DNA of 64,000 nt from an uncultured Alphaproteobacteria bacterium. Its GTDB lineage: Bacteria > Pseudomonadota > Alphaproteobacteria > RUG11792. The stretch covers positions 62,001 through 126,000 of the forward strand of contig CALXQI010000015.1 in assembly GCA_944390585.1 (NCBI GenBank), read 5' to 3'. A model generated the notes under the pieces. That model was not told where the DNA came from, ran no database searches, and saw only the letters and a program-made list of their open reading frames with translations. The position numbers and the translations under genes were made by a program. Below are positions 30,436 through 40,028 of this stretch, piece by piece. Position 1 is the first letter of the stretch. Each line of letters starts with the position of its first letter.

Positions 30436-31109
30436 CATGTGGAGAAATGCCAGTTGGGATGGATGGTACTTTAGTTTCAGCTCTTATGGTTCGTGCCAAA
30501 GAGTATTGTGCAAATATGTTGAGAAAATTTTCAGAAGACTTGAAAATACAATATTACTATGTCAGAATGCCAAAATATTGGGGGTATTTTGAAAAGACTG
30601 CGTGTGGGCATGCGTTCGTATGTTGGGAAATGTGCATTGGTGATATAAATCCTAAACATGAGAATAGGATTTTATATGAAGCGGACGATGGAGTTGGTTA
30701 TAGCGTTATTAGAAAATGTATTGATCTGCAAACTAAAAATTTGGTGAACACTGTTATAAGGCAAAGCACTAGTAAAATAGTAGAGGAAGTAGCGGAGGAA
30801 GTTAGCAAGGGAAAAATTGTAAAAGAAATAGTAAAATGTGTTGGAGAGCAGTGCTGCACCCATATAACAGGTGATGCAGGTTATTTGTTTAACAATAGCG
30901 CAATAAATGAATTTTATATTGCAACTGAACGTGTGAAAAATGGAGAAGATGCAGTAAATATTGATGGTAGCGGTATGGAAAATTTACACAATAGCATATG
31001 CGGAATAATGGATGCACTTGCAGTAAATGGAATACGCCATACTCAAAAGAGGTGTAAAAATGGCACGTTAAAATTAGTAGAATTTATGAAATATTGCAGA
31101 AAACAATAA
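30375..31109 (+). CDS. Secreted Cys-containing protein, family 1 (single-module)
   Basis: 244 residues, function unknown. N-terminal signal peptide MNIRNVLLACVGLVSISYGS, with likely cleavage after SYG-S or nearby. Mature part with about a dozen Cys. Conserved module: AKEYCANMLRKFS, PKYWxxFEKTACG, IGDINPKHENRILY, GVGYSVI, STSKIVEE, IVKCVGEQCCTHI, NNSAINEFY, NGEDAVN and NLHNSICGIMDAL. The gene at 35218-35964 is a close paralog and 33422-35113 contains two modules. TTTTTATG-proximal GAGG is the ribosome site. Followed by a hairpin terminator. Possibly host-interaction proteins; no known domain recognised. Confidence 0.8.
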   Translation: MNIRNVLLACVGLVSISYGSTCGEMPVGMDGTLVSALMVRAKEYCANMLRKFSEDLKIQYYYVRMPKYWGYFEKTACGHAFVCWEMCIGDINPKHENRILYEADDGVGYSVIRKCIDLQTKNLVNTVIRQSTSKIVEEVAEEVSKGKIVKEIVKCVGEQCCTHITGDAGYLFNNSAINEFYIATERVKNGEDAVNIDGSGMENLHNSICGIMDALAVNGIRHTQKRCKNGTLKLVEFMKYCRKQ

Positions 31110-31116
31110 TTTAAAT

Positions 31117-31146
31117 ACATAGTTTCCAAACTATGTTATTTTTTGC
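31117..31146 (+). terminator. Rho-independent terminator after the family 1 gene
   Basis: ACATAGTT-TCCA-AACTATGT, an 8-bp perfect stem followed by TATTTTTTT. It can serve the plus-strand gene ending at 31109. Confidence 0.75.
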
Positions 31147-31158
31147 AAAAGGATGTTT

Positions 31159-31761
31159 CTATAGAGTTTTATACACTGGTGTAGCGCTGTAATTGATGTC
31201 TGTGGAATCTGTAACTAACTCTTTATTTTTTTCAAACAGGCTATTATTTTGAATATTCAATTGTAAGGAGGCAAGGTTGGCATAAAATTCAGCACTATCG
31301 TAAAACACCACACCATCTGGTACAGCAACTCTATAATTTTGTAATATGCCATCTATACAATCCATACAATAAAAATCTCCTTTTCTTGTGGAAATTGCAA
31401 TTGTGTGAGGCTCATTGTGTTTTAGCGCAGCCGCATATGTTAAAAAGCATGAGACTGCCGTTAATTTCATATTAGGGTTTACAATTTTTAATCCACTAAC
31501 AATAGAGTGGATAATGCGTGTTGATGTAAAAGAATGGGGGCCAGATGGAAAAAAAATATGTGTAACTTTGCTTGCTATCAATAGCTCTACCATTGATACA
31601 AGTACTTCTGATGCCTTATTATTTGCATCACATGTACGAGCAAGCCTCATGCCGTCTGTTGCGGCAAAGCACTCATTGTATGACATAAAAATGGATAATC
31701 TCATATAAAGTTTATTTAATGTGCAAAACGATATACTACTTAATGAAGCAAAAAAAATCAA
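31159..31761 (-). CDS. tsaB: tRNA t6A biosynthesis protein TsaB (divergent)
   Basis: 200 residues. The family motif GPGSFTGxRIG appears as SGPHSFTSTRIIHSIVSGLK (near 92-111), followed by the usual strand LTAVSCFLTYAA. The C-terminal YSATPVYKTL matches the P-x-Y ending of TsaB. TsaB is the inactive scaffold partner of TsaD. Start ATG 31761 places IFFASLSSISFCTL where the IxAIDTS strand is expected; the Asp/Thr there are lost, tolerable in a non-catalytic subunit. Convergent with the family 1 gene. Confidence 0.75.
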   Translation of the reverse strand: MIFFASLSSISFCTLNKLYMRLSIFMSYNECFAATDGMRLARTCDANNKASEVLVSMVELLIASKVTHIFFPSGPHSFTSTRIIHSIVSGLKIVNPNMKLTAVSCFLTYAAALKHNEPHTIAISTRKGDFYCMDCIDGILQNYRVAVPDGVVFYDSAEFYANLASLQLNIQNNSLFEKNKELVTDSTDINYSATPVYKTL

Positions 31762-31937
31762 TCATTGATGTGTGCGGAGTAATGATAAGTTAAATTTTAC
31801 ATATATATGTATTAGATATCGTATCATTATTTTTATAAAACAGTAAAAATAATTTTTTATTGCTGCATTTAGAACCTTGCTTGTCTTAATATGACAGAAT
31901 TGATACAATCTATGTGTAATTTTTGGATTATATTATT

Positions 31938-33185
31938 ATGATAATTAATAAAATAAGTATAGAACAAGTCATAGCAAGTGAAATACTGGATTCCAGAGGA
32001 TATCCAACTGTAGAAACTACTGTTGTATTGTCTGATGGTAGTTTTGGTACTGCGTCTGTGCCTTCTGGTGCATCAACAGGAACTTTTGAGGCTGTAGAAT
32101 TAAGAGATAATGATAAAAAAAGGTTTTTTGGTAAGGGTGTGCTAAATGCAGTTGATAATGTTAATAGCAAGATAGCACCAAAGCTTATAGGGGCTATACT
32201 ATCTGATCAGAGTATTGTTGATACTTTTTTAATAGATCTTGATGGTACAGAAAATAAGGCAAAACTTGGTGCTAATGCAGTTTTATCTGTTAGTCTTGCA
32301 TATGCATACGCATGTGCCAATCATTATAACATGCCTCTCTACAGGTACCTTGGTGGTAATCTTTTGAATTGTATGCCAATTCCTATGATGAATATTTTAA
32401 ACGGAGGTGTGCACGCTGATAATAAAATAGATGTTCAGGAGTTTATGGTTGTTCCAGTAAAAGCTACCACTTTTAGAGATGCATTATTTACTGGTGCAGA
32501 GATATACCACACATTAAAGAATGTTCTCAAAGAAAAAGGATTAAATATCAATGTAGGAGATGAAGGAGGAGTTGCCCCGCAACTAGATGGCACTGAAGAG
32601 GCATTGGATTTCATCATTTTGGCAATAGAAAAGGCAGGATACGGACCAGGAGAGGATGTAAAAATCGCTCTTGATGTTGCTGCATCAGAACTCTATAAAA
32701 ATGATAAGTATACAGTGGATAATGTACAATATAACTCAGACCAGATGATTGAGTATTATAAAAATTTAATTTCTAAATATCCAATAATGTCAATAGAAGA
32801 CCCACTGGCAGAAGAGGATTGGGCCGCGTGGAGTAAATTGAGTGAAGCCGTTGATATTATGATAGTTGGTGATGATTTATACGTAACAAATACAAAGCGC
32901 TTGCAAAAAGGCATAGAATACAATGCTTCTAACGCAATTCTTATAAAGCTAAATCAAATAGGCACTGTAACAGAGGCAGCAGAAGCTGTAAGACTTGCTG
33001 ATGATGCAGGAATGAGCACAATAATCTCACATAGATCAGGAGAAACATCATGCACTGTAATTGCTGATTTTGCTGTTGCAATGCGTGCAGGATTTATAAA
33101 ATCCGGCGCCCCAGCGCGCGGGGAACGCGTAGCAAAATATAACAGACTTCTACAAATAGAAAACGAAGTGCTGTGTACTCTATAA
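31938..33185 (+). CDS. eno: Enolase
   Basis: Converts 2-phosphoglycerate to PEP. About 415 residues from the chosen ATG 31938 ([10 protein letters not shown]; the frame opens at TTG 31923). Signatures: [51 protein letters not shown] (catalytic Glu), [33 protein letters not shown] (catalytic Lys) and [13 protein letters not shown]. Next glycolytic step after GpmI. The final codons IENEVLCTL-stop are duplicated in the spacer downstream. Confidence 0.98.
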   Translation: MIINKISIEQVIASEILDSRGYPTVETTVVLSDGSFGTASVPSGASTGTFEAVELRDNDKKRFFGKGVLNAVDNVNSKIAPKLIGAILSDQSIVDTFLIDLDGTENKAKLGANAVLSVSLAYAYACANHYNMPLYRYLGGNLLNCMPIPMMNILNGGVHADNKIDVQEFMVVPVKATTFRDALFTGAEIYHTLKNVLKEKGLNINVGDEGGVAPQLDGTEEALDFIILAIEKAGYGPGEDVKIALDVAASELYKNDKYTVDNVQYNSDQMIEYYKNLISKYPIMSIEDPLAEEDWAAWSKLSEAVDIMIVGDDLYVTNTKRLQKGIEYNASNAILIKLNQIGTVTEAAEAVRLADDAGMSTIISHRSGETSCTVIADFAVAMRAGFIKSGAPARGERVAKYNRLLQIENEVLCTL

Positions 33186-33420
33186 GTCATACATAATATA
33201 AAGACAACATACTGTTGAAGACTATTTGCAAAATACAATTACCACTACGAATAGAAAACGGAGTGCTGTGTACTCTATAAGTCATACATAATATAAAGAT
33301 AACATGCTATTGAAAACTATAAGCAAAACACAATTGCTACTGCAAGTAAAAATGAATCGTTATGTGCTCAGTAAGTTATACATATAAAGGCAGTATACTA
33401 TTGAAATATTTTTAACATAC
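33147..33420 (+). repeat. Tandem copies of the eno 3' end plus spacer
   Basis: Units with period about 95 bp: ATAGAAAACG at 33156 (inside eno) and 33251, and a decayed third near 33345. Copy 2 is nearly identical and still reads L-R-I-E-N-G-V-L-C-T-L-stop, against [11 protein letters not shown]-stop in the gene, then TAAGTCATACATAATATAAAG. Confidence 0.95.
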
Positions 33421-33421
33421 T

Positions 33422-35113
33422 TTATAGTACTTGTTGACTTTTGATATATCTTGTACTACCACCTCTCTTACATCCTTCTACTCTGTAATACTGCACTGCC
33501 ATAAGATTATCTATCACATTGTATATACTATTGTACAAGTTTACCAAATCACTACCACCATCTACTACTGCTTTTTCTCCATTTTTTACACGCCCAACTG
33601 CTAAATAAAATTCACTTATTGCTGCTCCATTTAATAACTCAACACCATCATCAAATATACTTACATTACATCCTTTACTAATATAATCTGCAACATGATG
33701 ACTACCTATACAAGACATACTACCAGTAGTGTTTTCTCTTCCTATACAATCCGTAATACGTTTTACAATACATTGCACAATACGTTCCCTAATCTCCCAC
33801 TCTTTTACTTTGCCTTTACTTGCTTTTTCTGCTATTTGACTTATAACTGCTTCTGTTAAATCTTTGTTTTTTATCTCAACGCATTTTTGAATAACGCCAT
33901 AATAAATTCCTGGAATTTGATACAAAACACTGTTTTTATATTTTGGTTTTACATCTTTAGCATACATCTTTCCATATATAACAATATATCCATACTCAGT
34001 TTTCCCAAAACATTGCCAATCTCTTTGTACTTTTGCGCTATCCAAATCCTCTCTATATTTGTTAGCAAATTCTTTCAGTACATCTATACAATATTTTTCA
34101 CATACACCACGGCAAATAGAAAATGATGCATATTGCGCACGATCTATAATACGTGTGCTTTTATTACAAACATTTGGTATATGTTGTGTATATATAAATT
34201 TTGTGGAATAGCTACACCTTTTATACTTTTTTTGGCTGCAACATCCCACTGATATAAAGTACTCCACAACTTTATATATGCTCTTACAAAGTTTTTCATA
34301 TCGTCCTTCATCCACTTCACAACAGTCATTTTTTACACTTTTAATTGCACTAAAAAATTCATCTATTGCTTTGATGCTAAACAACCCTCGCGTTATGCTA
34401 CTGTTACGTTCACCATTGTTTACATGGGAATAAGGCAGTTGCCAAATGCATTCTATAATTTTATCTACCATTTTATTCTTTATACATTGCTCATTACGCT
34501 TCTGCTTTTTACTTAGCTCATCCCAAGTTTCGCGCCAACGGTTGATAGCATAGCGGTCTCTATCTATTATTTCATCTATGCTTTTATTTATAACTATTTT
34601 GGCTAACTCATTATCGTCAAATTCACGCTCATCTTTAATAACGCTATAACAAATACCAGGCACAAAACACAAAACATTGTGTTTATGTTTAGGCTTTATA
34701 TCGCCAACATACATTATTCCATTTACAACAACATATTTATATACAGTTACAATTTCACCTCTTATTATCTTTTCATATTTTCTTTTTCCAAAGCATTTCC
34801 AATATTTTGGCACTTTTGCATTACGATTATTTTCCCATTCGTTGGCAAATTTCCCCAACACATTCACACAATATTTTTTACAAGACTTAAAGCAATCATG
34901 ATATTCTTCGTTCCCAAATATACGACGATGACAAACACACACCTCCACATCATCTAATGTATCTTTGTAATGGCTCAAGCACCAATGATATTCTTCATCC
35001 ATGCTACTATCATCAGTCAATGTATCAACGCAGCTATGCATTTCTCCACCTGTGCTTCCATAACTGGCACTTACTAAGCCAATGCAAGCAAGTAATGTTT
35101 TCTTAATATTCAT
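33422..35113 (-). CDS. Secreted Cys-rich protein, family 1 (two-module)
   Basis: 563 residues, signal peptide MNIKKTLLACIGLVSASYGS. Two tandem copies of the family 1 module: module A (about 70-320: KKYCVNVLGKFANEW, PKYWKCFGKRKYE, VGDIKPKHKHNVLC, PGICYSVI) and module B (about 340-555: EKYCIDVLKEFANKY, DWQCFGKTEYG, KDVKPKYKNSVLY, PGIYYGVI, NGAAISEFYLAVGRVKNGE, NLYNSIYNVIDNL). An intragenic duplication, or a fusion of two family members. About 30 Cys. A good AAGGAGG precedes the ATG. Function unknown. Confidence 0.8.
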   Translation of the reverse strand: MNIKKTLLACIGLVSASYGSTGGEMHSCVDTLTDDSSMDEEYHWCLSHYKDTLDDVEVCVCHRRIFGNEEYHDCFKSCKKYCVNVLGKFANEWENNRNAKVPKYWKCFGKRKYEKIIRGEIVTVYKYVVVNGIMYVGDIKPKHKHNVLCFVPGICYSVIKDEREFDDNELAKIVINKSIDEIIDRDRYAINRWRETWDELSKKQKRNEQCIKNKMVDKIIECIWQLPYSHVNNGERNSSITRGLFSIKAIDEFFSAIKSVKNDCCEVDEGRYEKLCKSIYKVVEYFISVGCCSQKKYKRCSYSTKFIYTQHIPNVCNKSTRIIDRAQYASFSICRGVCEKYCIDVLKEFANKYREDLDSAKVQRDWQCFGKTEYGYIVIYGKMYAKDVKPKYKNSVLYQIPGIYYGVIQKCVEIKNKDLTEAVISQIAEKASKGKVKEWEIRERIVQCIVKRITDCIGRENTTGSMSCIGSHHVADYISKGCNVSIFDDGVELLNGAAISEFYLAVGRVKNGEKAVVDGGSDLVNLYNSIYNVIDNLMAVQYYRVEGCKRGGSTRYIKSQQVL

Positions 35114-35217
35114 AAAAAACCTCCTTCAAAACAACACGCATTCTGGCATACAACCTATACTTGTGCAATAAATTTAATACTCAAGTAATCGTTAAAACTA
35201 GGCCTGTATCAAGCCTA

Positions 35218-35964
35218 TTAATCAAGCTTTTCTGCCAATACAGCGGCTAGGTCAATATAAAACTTCTTGTGTTTTTTATCATCTCCCAAATACGTAGTAG
35301 TACAGCATCCCTTTACTGCAAGTGCATCCATTATTCCGCATATGCTATTGTGTAAATTTTCTATACCGCTACCATCACTATTTACTGCGTCCTCTCCATT
35401 TCTTACACGGTTAGCTGCATCATAAAATTCATTTATTGCACTATTGTTAAACAAATAACCTGCATCATCTATTATATGGGTACAACACTGCTCTCCAACA
35501 CATTTTACTATCGCTTCTACAATTTTTTCCTTGCTAACTTCCTCCTCTCCCTCCTCTACTATTTTGCTAGTGCTTTGCCTTATAACAGTGTCAACCAAAT
35601 TTTTAGTTTGCAGATTAATACTTCCTTTAATAACGCCATAACCAATGCCATCATCTGCTTTATATAAAATCCTACCCTCATGTTTAGGATCTATATCACC
35701 AATGCAAATTTTCCCATATACTAATGCGTACCCACACGCAGTCTTTACAAAACATTTCCAATATTTTGGCATCACCTTATAGTAATAGTGTGTTTCCAAT
35801 TCGCCTGAAAACCTTCCCAACACATTTGCACAATACTTTTTAGCACTAGCCATGGATACTAAAACGAAAGTACCATCCCCCCCAACATGCATTTTTTCAT
35901 CCATGCTTCCATAACTGATGCTCACCAACCCAACACACGCAAGCAACACATTCCTAATATTCAT
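35218..35964 (-). CDS. Secreted Cys-containing protein, family 1 (single-module, inverted copy)
   Basis: 248 residues, close paralog of 30375-31109: same signal peptide, then AKKYCANVLGRFSGE, PKYWKCFVKTACG, IGDIDPKHEGRILY, GIGYGVI, IVKCVGEQCCTHI, NNSAINEFY and NLHNSICGIMDALAVKG. The two differ mainly in the C-terminal 30 residues. It contains a G7 run (35879-35885 on the plus strand as C7) coding VGGD, where the paralog has GGGATGG; a possible slippage site. Function unknown. Confidence 0.8.
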   Translation of the reverse strand: MNIRNVLLACVGLVSISYGSMDEKMHVGGDGTFVLVSMASAKKYCANVLGRFSGELETHYYYKVMPKYWKCFVKTACGYALVYGKICIGDIDPKHEGRILYKADDGIGYGVIKGSINLQTKNLVDTVIRQSTSKIVEEGEEEVSKEKIVEAIVKCVGEQCCTHIIDDAGYLFNNSAINEFYDAANRVRNGEDAVNSDGSGIENLHNSICGIMDALAVKGCCTTTYLGDDKKHKKFYIDLAAVLAEKLD

Positions 35965-36016
35965 AAAAAGACCTCATTTATAACTATCCATGCAATACAT
36001 TTTTGATTCTAATTCT
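35904..36016 (-). repeat. Right arm of the perfect 113-bp inverted repeat
   Basis: Reverse complement identical to 30323-30435; covers promoter region, start and signal peptide codons of the gene at 35964. The arms enclose tsaB, eno and the two-module family 1 gene. Confidence 0.97.
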
Positions 36017-36194
36017 GCTAAATATATGAAAAATGCAGATACTGTGACACAGATTGGAAAATAATGTATGATGTATTTATCGGGTATTAGCGTGTTGCAG
36101 ATGGCGCAACAAAAATTCTGCGGTAGAGCAGGTATGGCATATTATAACGCGTGCACTGATGTTTTGTGCATTTTATTGCGTACAATGATAAATA

Positions 36195-38009
36195 ATGATT
36201 ATAGACAAGTGGTTTTGTATGGCGCTAGTACAAAAAAATGATACAGTTGTACAGTTTTCTTTGGATGAAAAGATATGGTTATACCACGATCATTCTGTTG
36301 AAGAGGCGGCCTTATTTTTAGAAAAAACTTGTGGTCTTCCAGCTGTTACTGCAAAAGCTCTTGCTTGTTATGGGCTTAAAACACAAGATGAGGTAAAACA
36401 GTTTCTAGATGCAAAAATAAAAGACCTTTTTCCAGAACCGTACGACATCCTTGATATGAAAAATGCAGTAGAACGTGTGGTGCAAGCAATTTTAAATAAG
36501 GAAAAGGTATTTGTCTTTGGTGATTATGATGTTGATGGTATAACAGCTGCTTATACTGTAATAAATTTTTTAAGAAATATGAATGTTGATGTTTCGTATT
36601 ATATTCCAAATAGAATTATAGATGGATACGGAATAAACAACTCAATAGTAGATAAAGCACAAAAATATGGAGCAAAACTAATAATAGTTGTTGATTCTGG
36701 AATTACTGCTGTAAGCGCTGTTAAATACTGTAATCAATTAAATATTGACTGTATTATTATTGATCATCATATGCCATCAGGTGATATACCTGAGGCTCTG
36801 GCTGTTATAAATGCAAATCGCGTTGATCAAAAAGAACTTGGCAAATCAGGAATAAAAAATTTGTGTGCAGCAGGTATGAGTTTTGTATTTATAACTGCTG
36901 TGCAGCGTTTTTTAAAAAATAACGGACATGATGATCTTTGTGCAAAAAATTTGACAGAGTATGTTGCTGTTGCTGCACTTGGCACATTGTGTGATGTTTC
37001 AGAGATGCGTGGCCTTAATAGGGCGTTTTTAACTTTCATGATGAAAACTCAAAGTTTCCCTCTTGGCATGTTGTGTTTAATGCAAGCATGTGGCATTGAA
37101 AAAATTACATCTTCTGACGATTTATCATTTATTATAGGGCCTGCTATCAATGCTGCTGGCCGTGTTGGTACACCTGGTATTGCAATTTCAACATTGCTTG
37201 CAACGGATGAGCAACAAGCAGACAAGCTAGCAGAAGAGCTAATGGAATGCAATATCAAACGCAGAGCAATGGAAAAAAGAATTGTAACTGATGTATTGGA
37301 TAAGATTAAATATAACAATCTCAATAGAAATAATTTTTTCTTCGTGTATGATAGCAACTGGCATGATGGTGTTATAGGTATAGTCGCTGGAAGAGTTAAA
37401 GACATGTTTAACAAGCCAGCATTTGTTGTTTCTTTTGATGGCGATATTGGAACAGGCTCTGTCAGATCGATAAATGAAGTTGATGTATCTGTTCTGCTAG
37501 AAAAGGCATTAAATAATGGCTTGATAATAACAGGTGGCGGTCACCGCATGGCTGGCGGTTTTACAATCTCAATTGATAAAGTGGATGAGTTTTACAAATT
37601 CTTACAAAATAATATTAAATATGTAAATGACAACACAATGATGATAGATATTGAACTACAATATGTAGAATGCTTTCAAAAACTTGCAGAAGAGATATCT
37701 ATATTAGAACCATTTGGGAAAGGCGTGCCACAACCTGTTTGTTGTATTAAGCATGTCAGATTGTCGCACTACAATATAACGCAAAGTGGGCAGCATATGC
37801 TGCTAACATTTAACTGGAAGTTTAGCAGAAATATTAATTGTGTTGTCTTCAATATTTCTTATAGACAGCAATTTGTTGAAAAAATTAAAAACAATATCGG
37901 CAAATTCGTTGATATAGCATGCATAATAAAGCGCAATACCAAATACGGCTATAGCATAATCGTGCAAGATATCATGGTATCCAGCAAACAAATGCCAACG
38001 CTTGTGTAG
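36195..38009 (+). CDS. recJ: Single-stranded-DNA-specific exonuclease RecJ
   Basis: 604 residues. DHH phosphoesterase core with FGDYDVDGITAAYT (near 103), VVDSGI, IIDHHMPSGD (near 188), AALGTLCDV, GPAINAAGRVG and the DHHA1 part with WHDGVIGIVAGRV and GGGHRMAGGF, then the OB-like C-terminus. 5'-3' ssDNA exonuclease in RecF-type repair and mismatch repair. Start ATG 36195; ATG 36219 (MALVQ) is an alternative. Confidence 0.96.
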   Translation: MIIDKWFCMALVQKNDTVVQFSLDEKIWLYHDHSVEEAALFLEKTCGLPAVTAKALACYGLKTQDEVKQFLDAKIKDLFPEPYDILDMKNAVERVVQAILNKEKVFVFGDYDVDGITAAYTVINFLRNMNVDVSYYIPNRIIDGYGINNSIVDKAQKYGAKLIIVVDSGITAVSAVKYCNQLNIDCIIIDHHMPSGDIPEALAVINANRVDQKELGKSGIKNLCAAGMSFVFITAVQRFLKNNGHDDLCAKNLTEYVAVAALGTLCDVSEMRGLNRAFLTFMMKTQSFPLGMLCLMQACGIEKITSSDDLSFIIGPAINAAGRVGTPGIAISTLLATDEQQADKLAEELMECNIKRRAMEKRIVTDVLDKIKYNNLNRNNFFFVYDSNWHDGVIGIVAGRVKDMFNKPAFVVSFDGDIGTGSVRSINEVDVSVLLEKALNNGLIITGGGHRMAGGFTISIDKVDEFYKFLQNNIKYVNDNTMMIDIELQYVECFQKLAEEISILEPFGKGVPQPVCCIKHVRLSHYNITQSGQHMLLTFNWKFSRNINCVVFNISYRQQFVEKIKNNIGKFVDIACIIKRNTKYGYSIIVQDIMVSSKQMPTLV

Positions 38010-38331
38010 TATTAAAGCTCTTATGTAAAATGTATAAGCGATGATTGTGTTACAGTATTTAAGCTTTATTAATACGGCATACGTAAATTAGGCCTCAAAG
38101 CTTTAGAACTGAAGAAGGAAAACAAAGTATTGAATGAAAATTAACGTGTGTTAAATCTGCTAACTTCCAAGCCGTATACTCTACAAAGTAAATACAAAAA
38201 GTAGTACTAGTCGTATTGCATCCCAAATCTAAATTCCAATTAGTACGCACACAACAAAACAACTACTTTTTTCATCAAACACGACAGTTATTTTATGATA
38301 AACTATCTTGTATAAGCAATTGATTATTGCA
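38010..38331. other. Spacer between recJ and the permease gene
   Basis: About 320 bp, AT-rich. No open frame with coding character, repeat or hairpin terminator is seen; a promoter for the permease must lie here but is not obvious. Confidence 0.4.
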
Positions 38332-39276
38332 ATGCGTTTGCGTAATGTTATTGACTGTATTATAGTATATATGCATTCTATATTAAAACGATTTAAATCT
38401 TCATTAAATATTAATTTCTTCTTTAACTTGCCAACACTTATAGTATTGTGCTTGTTCTTTTTTATACCATTGTTCATTGTTATTAAGATAAGTGTTTCTG
38501 AAAGTATATTTGCATTACCACCATACAAACAAATTGTTGACAATATTGGGAATCAATTACTGCAAATAACGATTAATTTGCACAATTATTACAAACTCTT
38601 TACTGAATCAATTTACAAAATCGCAATACTAAATTCTTTTAAAATAGCAATACTATCAACAGCAGTAACTGCAATTATAGGATACTGGATGACATATAAA
38701 ATAAGCAAATTCTCAAATAATTTGAAATATTTATTTATTACATTAATATCTATATTATTGTGGATGCCATTTTTGATTCGCATATACTCTTGGTCAAACA
38801 TTCTTAGCGCAAACGGAATTGTTAATTCATGTTTATTAAAAATTGGAATTATTGATAAACCACTCCAAATACTTGGTACATATAGTATTGTTTGGATTAC
38901 AAATGTAATTTGTTATATACCATTTATGATTTTGCCAATTTTTTCATCACTAGAAAAAATAGATAAAACATACATAAAAGCAGCATATAATCTTGGAGCA
39001 TCACCAATAACAGCTTTCTTAAAAATAACATTACCATTGACAAAAGATGGTGTTATAACTGGTTGTATACTTGTTTTTACTGCTACAATGGGAGAATTTA
39101 TTGTGCCAGAAATACTTGGAGGATCAAATGTAATAACTCTGGGAAAAGTATTATGGATGGAATTCTTTAATAATACAGATTGGCCGATGGCGTGTTGTAT
39201 GGCAATAGCAATAATATGTATGATTATGGTAAGTACAACATTATTTGAACAAATATTTAAAAAAAGTAAGCAGTAA
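38332..39276 (+). CDS. Spermidine/putrescine-type ABC transporter permease (PotB/PotH-like)
   Basis: About 314 residues with six membrane segments. The EAA loop that contacts the ATPase reads AAYNLGASPITAFLKITLPL (near 230-250). WMPFLIRIYSW and MGEFIVPEILGG are typical of PotB. Part of a polyamine importer, but the ATPase (PotA), second permease (PotC) and binding protein (PotD) are not in the window, so the operon is broken or dispersed. The ATG 38332 was chosen over the frame's TTG at 38308. Confidence 0.88.
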   Translation: MRLRNVIDCIIVYMHSILKRFKSSLNINFFFNLPTLIVLCLFFFIPLFIVIKISVSESIFALPPYKQIVDNIGNQLLQITINLHNYYKLFTESIYKIAILNSFKIAILSTAVTAIIGYWMTYKISKFSNNLKYLFITLISILLWMPFLIRIYSWSNILSANGIVNSCLLKIGIIDKPLQILGTYSIVWITNVICYIPFMILPIFSSLEKIDKTYIKAAYNLGASPITAFLKITLPLTKDGVITGCILVFTATMGEFIVPEILGGSNVITLGKVLWMEFFNNTDWPMACCMAIAIICMIMVSTTLFEQIFKKSKQ

Positions 39277-39290
39277 CTTTTATATTTCTG

Positions 39291-40028
39291 TTAGCTCTTT
39301 GTACATTGCAGTAATTCTTTTGTTTTCGATTTTAGATTTGCTATTACAGTTTCTCCACCAATCATCGTCTGTCCAACAGCAATGCACGGAGTAACACCGG
39401 CTGGAAGCCAAACATCACATCTACTTCCAAACCTGATTATTCCACATGCATTACCTTTTATCACTTCCTGCCCCTCATACAAGTCACACACAATGCGCCT
39501 TGCCAGCATGCCAGCAATCTGTGTAAATGCAACAGTACCACCTTGTGATCTCAGTTCCATAACAACAGTATTACGTTCATTAAACACACTAGATTTTTCA
39601 TGTACAGCATTTATAAAAGAGCCTGGACAATACACTATTTTCTTTATAGTGCCAGAAAATGGCAGCCTTGTAACGTGCACGTTTGCTATACTTAGAAAAA
39701 TACTTACCTTATATCTCTCTTCACTCCCGATTTCTAGTTCATCTGGCGGAACTTCAAGTCCAATATACGATACTGTGCCGTCAGCTGGGCTTACAACAAG
39801 ATTTTCAGCAGCAGGTACAACGCGTTTTGGATTACGGAAAAAAAATAAACAAAATAACATTAATAATGCACATATAACTGTCAAAGTTTTACAAAACATT
39901 GCAAAAACAGCTGTAGCAATTGCCAATCCAACAACAAACTTTGCGCCTTCACTATGCAAAGAATAATTGATATTAATGTGCAAAGGAGAGTTAACGCCAA
40001 ACAATTCCATACAAACTTTAAATATCAA
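39291..40028 (-). CDS. psd: Phosphatidylserine decarboxylase proenzyme
   Basis: 245 residues, short alphaproteobacterial type. N-terminal membrane region; VVSPADGTVSYIG, FLSIANVHVTRLPFSG, NERNTVV, and the self-cleavage Gly-Ser in IRFGSRCDVWLPAG (near 206), which generates the pyruvoyl group. Makes phosphatidylethanolamine from phosphatidylserine in the inner membrane. pssA, often next to it, is absent. Convergent with the permease gene. Confidence 0.95.
   Translation of the reverse strand: MIFKVCMELFGVNSPLHININYSLHSEGAKFVVGLAIATAVFAMFCKTLTVICALLMLFCLFFFRNPKRVVPAAENLVVSPADGTVSYIGLEVPPDELEIGSEERYKVSIFLSIANVHVTRLPFSGTIKKIVYCPGSFINAVHEKSSVFNERNTVVMELRSQGGTVAFTQIAGMLARRIVCDLYEGQEVIKGNACGIIRFGSRCDVWLPAGVTPCIAVGQTMIGGETVIANLKSKTKELLQCTKS

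Noticed and set aside
33887-34957. Plus-strand frames over the two-module family 1 gene
   Set aside because: The minus-strand gene has a signal peptide, ribosome site and paralogs; the plus frames are shadows.
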